Positions 58,376 through 64,000 of a stretch of 64,000 bases of DNA are shown here, one piece after another (position 1 is the stretch's first letter; the number at the start of each line of letters is the position of its first letter). The position numbers were made by a program, and so were the translations under genes. Source of the DNA: Fistularia commersonii (taxonomy: Eukaryota; Chordata; Actinopteri; Syngnathiformes; Fistulariidae); assembly GCA_037954325.1 (NCBI GenBank), contig JBBMNZ010000035.1, positions 7,835,001 through 7,899,000 on the forward strand. The letters run 5' to 3'. Below the pieces are notes generated by a model. The model was given only the letters and a program-made list of their open reading frames with translations, was not told the origin of the DNA and did no database searches.

Positions 58376-61069
58376 TGTTGTAAGAAGGGTCATTTTTCTG
58401 CACATTCTCTGTTCATAGATTCACAGTTTAAGACTTCTATCAAAGTGGAAAACATAAAATATTTTTCAACAAAATATAAGGAAATCTGATATCGTGTCCC
58501 CGTACACCTGAGTGTAGTCTCTTGTTTGTGATGTGTGCGGCGGGGCTTGGCATTTGCATGTGAACCGTCCAAGTTGGGGGCTTTAACTGCAGCTTACCTC
58601 TGAAACTCATCCAAAACCACCTTGATCCTCTTTTGGCTGGCACCACTGGAAATCTCTTCCTCCTCTAGTCTCCCTCACCCACACTTTACTTATCATTCTA
58701 CCTTTCTTATCTTGTTTTTCTGTCATTATGTTGTGAGGGTGATGCATACGTGGGTGTGAGGGTGTTATGGGGTTCATTCTATCTGGAGAGAATATTTAGA
58801 TCCGACTTTACAGGTTGCAGGTAACACCAAAGCGTTTTTCTGACTTTATTTGTCGAGAATCTTTCGTAGTTATCTCCACAAAGTATCAGGTGACGAAGGA
58901 AAAAGAAATGATTAGGAGTTCTCTGTTAATAATGAATTCGAGCTAGAAAAGCCAACTCATTCAATTCATCCGTTCTCCGATTTTGCCGATTTTTCCTCAG
59001 GAGATTTATGTTTGCGGTTGAGATTTGATTTAAGGTTCGTGTCTCCTTCCACTGTTTTCAAGGTCGAGGATGAAGTTTCTCACCTAAATATTGAGAACTT
59101 CATAAGAACTCGTGAATCGCGCCGGCAATCTCTATAACCACAAACTATTCGACCGTCCACAAGAATTCAGCGGTGGACCTTCCCATTTGGACAACTGTTG
59201 TTCTTTTATTTTAGGAGCATCCACTTCTCTTATTCTCCGTCTCTGTAACTTGTCCAACTTTGCGACAGCGGTGCATAAGCATTGTCTATTTTGTCTAACT
59301 ACCCCCTGTTGGGTCTCCAGCCACCCCCAAGGGAAGTCTGTGTTCTTAAGGCAGGAGAGAACTTTGAGTCCAAACCACTGTCAACAAGGAGAACAATCTG
59401 GCTGGCAAGGGCCATATTTACAGATTGGTGAGCCGCAGCCTGATTTAGAAGTGTTCTTTCATAAGTAAACACCGCAGGACGGTATCTCTTAGATCTCGAG
59501 AGGAGAAACAGAGTTGTGGACCCGAGTCGGTCTAAGCCAACTACCGTCGGGCCTGCCATTGTTTCAATCTTGAGAATGGGAGAATGAGCCGATAACACAG
59601 ATTTGTCATGGCGCGCAGTCTCGTCCACATTCCACAGTGACCCGATGGAATTCAAGCCCTTGAAAAGTCTTCGACTGTGGCCTCGGATGGAGGGTGTGTG
59701 TTTTGAACTTTTTTTTTTCCCTCCTCGAGCGATCCTGAATATTGGAGGCTGCATTTCTAAGAATACAATGATTAAGCTGTTGCGGTTTCTCACATGAATG
59801 CGCAAACAAAACTTTGGCCCACTGCACTCACAGAAAGTATGTGTCAAGATATGGCAGCCTTGTGTCTTGTTAGCACTTTAGTCCACATTACAATGTGGTC
59901 ACCTTGCTATGGACGCAGAGAACCGGTTCGGAGTTTGGGAGAAATCTTTGAAGCTTAACATAGTCCTGCCATAAAATTAGATTGGGGACAGATGAAACCA
60001 GTTTGCTCGTACGCCTCTGCAGCTCTGAAAGTCCGGCGACACACAACCCCAAAGCCTGCGCAGGCTAATTTTTTGCAATTCTGTTCGCCCCGTATGTTTG
60101 CAAGTTTCCAAGTGATCCTTCGTGAATATTTAACTTGGCTCTCAGAATTAAATATTGAAATTCCACCTGGGATTAAAGTTAAATATTGCATTATAGCATA
60201 AGCTGGTAGAGTCAAAATACAGTGAGATGACAAAAGTTTGTATTTTTGGAAGTGGGGTTGTTGTTTGTTTCATGAGTTGCGGATGACTCGTCTGCAATTT
60301 ATTGTCATATTTGCATTGCCCTATTACATACCTGAACATTTTTACTTAAAATAACTGGAATATAGACATGACATTTCCCACATTATCTCCCGAGAACCCA
60401 ATGTGAACCCATTAGAAAAATCTTCATACCATCTACATCCATGAACTGCAACAGCAAGCAGACATTGTCATCCCCACATGTTGTCATGCTTGGGTGTGGC
60501 TGCTGCAAACAATATTCTACTCAGCTCTTTATTTTTAGAAATGTGGATTTTCTCTGTGCTTTTATCTAAAGACAGCCATAGTGATTCAGTGTTGTGCCTC
60601 ACACATACCTTCAGGTCTGCAGTTGGTTCCCCAGGCGGCTGTGGGAAATGTGGTGAAGCCACTCTGGGTTTGGAGGCCTCCCAGGGACCACAAGGATAAA
60701 AACTAACCTCTGTCATGTGACACAGTCATGTGACTCTCACCAAACTAGCGTCATACCAAAAACGACAGGAGTAGGGAGAACTTCGCACATGTCACATGTT
60801 TTGCATGATGATCTCCTGACGCTGCCTTCTTTGATGCATTGTTCTACTCCGGAGTTTAGATAAAAAAACGGTTCATTACGGAGTGACTAAAAACAATCTC
60901 TTTCAATTTCCAACCATTCAAAAACCACAGCAAGAGATTACACACATAAATGAATCTTTGGAAACAACCTGCTTTGTAGGTGTTTGAGCTCTCAGGCTTG
61001 ACTTTACATGCTCTGCCTGGCAAAGCCGGGGGCTCAGCGCTCCATTGTTTACTCTCGACTAACAGAGCC

Positions 61070-61083
61070 CGGCCACCTGCTAG
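61070..61083 (-). promoter_or_regulatory. CTCF-like motif, minus strand (moderate)
   Basis: The reverse complement reads CTAGCAGGTGGCCG, two mismatches from CCAGCAGGTGGCAG. Its orientation is opposite to the motifs at 13000 and 29476. Confidence 0.35.
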
Positions 61084-61675
61084 ACGCGGACTTGCGCTCC
61101 ATGCAGCTGCGAGCCGTTTGCCTCCAACATCCAAGAAGATGACTTCCCATGAAGCTGAAACGATCAGGCTAATCTGCGCCGGGACCGAGTCGGATGAGAA
61201 GGTAGGTACAAAATGGCTGCCTTCATGGGAACGTGCCAGTAGACAGTGCCACCGATGTGGTCAGTTTTTTAGTCAGGACTGCAGTGGCACTGTTGTTTCT
61301 TACTTGTGCGTTTTCATCCCCAAATGGCGCTTACTGATGGGCCTGCATGGCCTTTCTGGCAAACCGTTTTGAAGAAATAACTTTGGTGTCTCCAGGAGCC
61401 CGCAAAGGCTTGTTGTTGTTTTTTGTTGTTTTCTTATTTTTGTTTTTTTTTCCCTGCGCCCTCGCCCTGTCGCCAGCTCGTCCCTCCTCTCCTTTCCCCG
61501 TCCGACACGAGCGGTCGTTCCCGATGCCGATCCCCTCCGACATTCTTTGTTCTTGTGTTTTGTTGTTTTCCTGTTCCTGGGGTTTTTCACCCTCGCTCCC
61601 CGTTTCTTGCGGGTTTCTTTGCGGGTGAGGAGGTCGAGACTGGGGGTGGAACAGCGAGAGGAAAAAATGAAGGCG

Positions 61676-61709
61676 GCGGGCAGGGGGGGGTGGGGGGTGG
61701 CGGGGGGGG
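61676..61709 (+). repeat. G-rich tract, quadruplex-compatible
   Basis: G runs of 8, 6 and 8 with shorter runs and one- to two-base spacers. Intergenic. Confidence 0.6.
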
Positions 61710-63373
61710 CTCACATTTGTAGCTTTATGACTAACCACATGTGTTTCTAGGTCTTTGTATTTACATGTTTCTCTTGGAAAGGAGGGTGGTGGAAGGGGAT
61801 GACGGGAGAACGAAGACAGGCATATGGTTCTTGTTTGTTGAGTTAAATTCAGACCCAGACTGTTTGTTTCCTGTGATGAGCAGAGGGAATTACGTTCTCA
61901 TAATCATCTTCAAATATGACTCCTCCCAAGGCAGTGGTGAGACTTTTCTTTTAAATTAGACATTTATGTAAATACATGAAAGCAGAAAAATATCCCTGGT
62001 TTTCTTTTACGCACAGCGTGTCAGAACCGCTTTCTCTGGTTTGAAGCTGGCACTTTTAAGTCTTGCTCCTCTGAAAGATATTCTCTTCATTTGCGATAAG
62101 TTCGATTGGGGGTTCATTAAAGGACCGAGTGATTATTCGAAAGTAATTCAAACTCTCCGGTCGCACGTTCTCCTCCTGGCTGGAGCCCCGCGGTGCGAAC
62201 TCCTCTGCTGTAACTCTTTCACACTGAGCGCGGTGGGTATCCCGAATGCTGGCAATGTTCTCATCATTATGTAGCCTTCACTCGAACCAGAACCAGCTTC
62301 TCTACGAGGCTGTGCCAGCCACTACCCACGTAAAAATCTGTATTTGTCCAATTGCGTCATAGGGGTGGGGACGAGAGTGTAAGAGTGTGTGTGTGTGTGT
62401 GTGACTGTGTGGGTTTTTGTATTTCAGGGGGAATGGGATGCTGGGGAGCATTCCATTCTTATTTGCACACCTTTGGCTTGTAATCTACAGTGTGGAAAGT
62501 ATTATCATTTTCAATCGTTGTAATTTCCACAGATTGTGGGAGGTAATGGCGCCGCGTCAGTTTATTGGACCCCTTGGTTTTGTGCGCTTGTTACTGAGAC
62601 ACTTTCAAACAGAAATGCAGGTTAAAGCACGGAGGATCAGGCCTGGTTATGCAGCGGTTCCCTTTCAGACATGTAGCTCACAGTGGGAGATTTTCAGACT
62701 ATACTGCTGACCCCTCATGGTATTTTTTAAGAATCTCATCCGTCGTGCACTTACATATTTTGCCGTTATCATTGTCCTTTGCTGGTGTCTCTTTATAAAT
62801 GATGTGCCTCCTGTAACAGCCTCTCCCGAGACTCCAATCTCAGGACGAACATTAACGCGGACACACAAACACTCTCCCTGTGAATCCATTGGAGAAAGAA
62901 TTGCTGTTGCTCAACTGTTAATAACATGGATCAAGTTTAACGTCAAATTCAACTTTTTCCGATATTCCCTGTCAGACATACAGGCTCCTGTTGAATTTAA
63001 GGTTTGCTATGCATATATATACGAGAGGGAATGTTGATTTCCTTGTATAATATTAAAAAAAAATTATAAACTAAAATCCAGAGTGTATGTATGTATGTAT
63101 CATGATAGTAGTTTGAGGCTGCCTATTTATTCATTTAATAGGAGTAAGAGGAGGGAGCATCACCTGAGAGTTTAAATTTAATTTATCGCACCGTTGGGTT
63201 TATCAGCATTGATTGACATCACCAGAGGAATCATCTACCCTAAGGTCATCCTCGTCCTTGAATCCTGATACCCCTCTCTGTTTTCACATCACAATTTCAC
63301 ATCAGCATTTACAAGAATGTCTAAAAAAAAAAGAAAATGCTCAGGATGATAGTACATGGCCTCATTCATTTAT

Positions 63374-63412
63374 CTATGCAAACTCCACACAGAAATGCCC
63401 CCTTTTCAGAAT
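63374..63412 (-). repeat. SINE-like repeat fragment, left arm of inverted pair
   Basis: GCAAACTCCACACAGAAATG, then CCCCCTTTTCAGAATCAAAC, the complement of the B-box-to-GTTTGC part of the family. It abuts an (AT)n tract. Confidence 0.75.
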
Positions 63413-63414
63413 CA

Positions 63415-63460
<46 letters not shown>

Positions 63461-63463
63461 TGA
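63413..63463. repeat. (AT)n tract with palindromic flanks
   Basis: Begins ATCAAACATATA and ends TATATGTTTGAT, so the whole tract is one inverted repeat of about 50 bases. Confidence 0.9.
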
Positions 63464-63465
63464 TA

Positions 63466-63820
63466 CACTGCTCAAAAAAATAAAGGGAACACTTAAAAAA
63501 CACATCCTAGATCTAATGAATGAAATATTCTTATGAAATACTTTGCTCTTTACACAGTTGAATGTGCTGACAACAAAATCACACAAAAATGATCAATAGA
63601 AATCAAATGTATCAACCCATGGAGGTCTGGAATAGGAATCACACTCAAAATTAAAGTGTAAAAACACACTCCGGGCTGATCCAACTTTGATGTAATGTCC
63701 TTAAAACAAGTCAAAATGAATCTGTGTTGCTTCCTGAATGGACACTATGATTTCACAGAAGTGTGATTGACTTGGAGTTACATTGTGTTGTTCAAGTGTT
63801 CCCTTTATTTTTTTGAGCAG
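63466..63820. mobile_element. MITE with about 27-bp terminal inverted repeats and TA target site
   Basis: Left end CACTGCTCAAAAAAATAAAG, then GGAACACTT. Right end AAGTGTTCCCTTTATTTTTT, then TGAGCAG. The ends are exact complements apart from the outermost base. TA sits on both sides (63464-63465 and 63821-63822), as expected for Tc1/mariner-type insertion. The 355-bp body has no coding capacity, so it is non-autonomous. This end sequence recurs in many fish genomes. Confidence 0.9.
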
Positions 63821-63896
63821 TATATATATATACATACACACACACAAATTTATAATCAAACCTGTAATCGAACATATATATATATATATGTTTATA
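63821..63896. repeat. AT/CA-rich tract with second palindrome
   Basis: TATATATATACATACACACACACA, then, from about 63867, ATCGAACATATATATATATA leading into TATGTTCGAT at about 63896-63905. Confidence 0.8.
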
Positions 63897-63934
63897 TGTT
63901 CGATTCTGATGGGGGGGGCTTCTTTGTGGACTGG
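63897..63934 (+). repeat. SINE-like repeat fragment, right arm of inverted pair
   Basis: GTTCGATTCTGATGG, a G run, then CTTCTTTGTGGAC. It is the plus-orientation counterpart of the fragment at 63374-63412, so the two face each other across the AT tracts and the MITE. Confidence 0.7.
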
Positions 63935-64000
63935 ATGGATTTATATGTACTTGTCTTTCACTGTTTTTGTATCTTATCTAACTTTATGAGTGACCATGTT

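Larger units (their letters stand above)
58376..63373. other. Downstream intergenic region
   Basis: No gene can be supported. Contains a G-rich run at 61676-61709, a CTCF-like motif on the minus strand at 61071-61083, and a weak candidate first exon around 61139-61200 (see findings). Short (TG)n near 62384-62402 and a (GTAT)n near 63086-63101. Confidence 0.5.

Noticed and set aside
62041..62274. 77-residue frame in unique-looking sequence
   Set aside because: No recognised family and no clear splice sites. It could be conserved noncoding DNA, but this needs comparison with other genomes.

Overview
This 64 kb window is nuclear DNA from a ray-finned fish, most likely a percomorph teleost. The grounds are a complete vertebrate-type multi-exon axin2 gene of compact size, many di- and tetranucleotide microsatellites, and relics of repeat families typical of teleosts (an RTE-like LINE, a tRNA-SINE-like interspersed family, and short MITEs). 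I cannot name the species.

Layout. Positions 1-34,980 are a gene-poor upstream flank. It holds degraded transposon copies, microsatellites, homopolymer tracts, and motif-level candidates for regulatory sites, including CTCF-like motifs at 13,000 and 29,476. No protein-coding gene there can be supported; the one convincing protein homology is a dead reverse transcriptase fragment at 5,088-6,010. Positions 34,980-52,520 hold axin2 on the + strand: a CpG-rich promoter and probable noncoding exon 1, ten coding exons (37,286-50,720) and a 3' UTR of about 1.8 kb. Positions 52,520-64,000 are the downstream flank, again without a supported gene. It carries more copies of the SINE-like family, a (TG)n/(CTAT)n pair, a retroelement tail, and a composite inverted repeat with a MITE at the right edge.

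The axin2 model is complete. Every intron is GT-AG, every reading-frame join checks, and the ten exons sum to 2,382 bases (793 codons plus stop). The protein has tankyrase-binding motifs, an RGS domain (APC binding), a GSK3-binding helix, a beta-catenin-binding segment, a His-rich linker and a C-terminal DIX domain. Axin2 is the scaffold of the beta-catenin destruction complex and a direct negative-feedback target of Wnt signalling. Consistent with that, CTTTGWW-type TCF/LEF motifs lie around the promoter, the 5' intron and the leader.

I found no novel multi-gene system. The observations most worth a second look are the CTCF-like motifs bracketing axin2 in convergent orientation, the TCF motif cluster, the composite inverted repeat at the right end, a purine/pyrimidine/purine block in the first coding intron, a G-rich tract in the 3' UTR, and two weak candidate exons outside axin2 (7,862 and 61,139).
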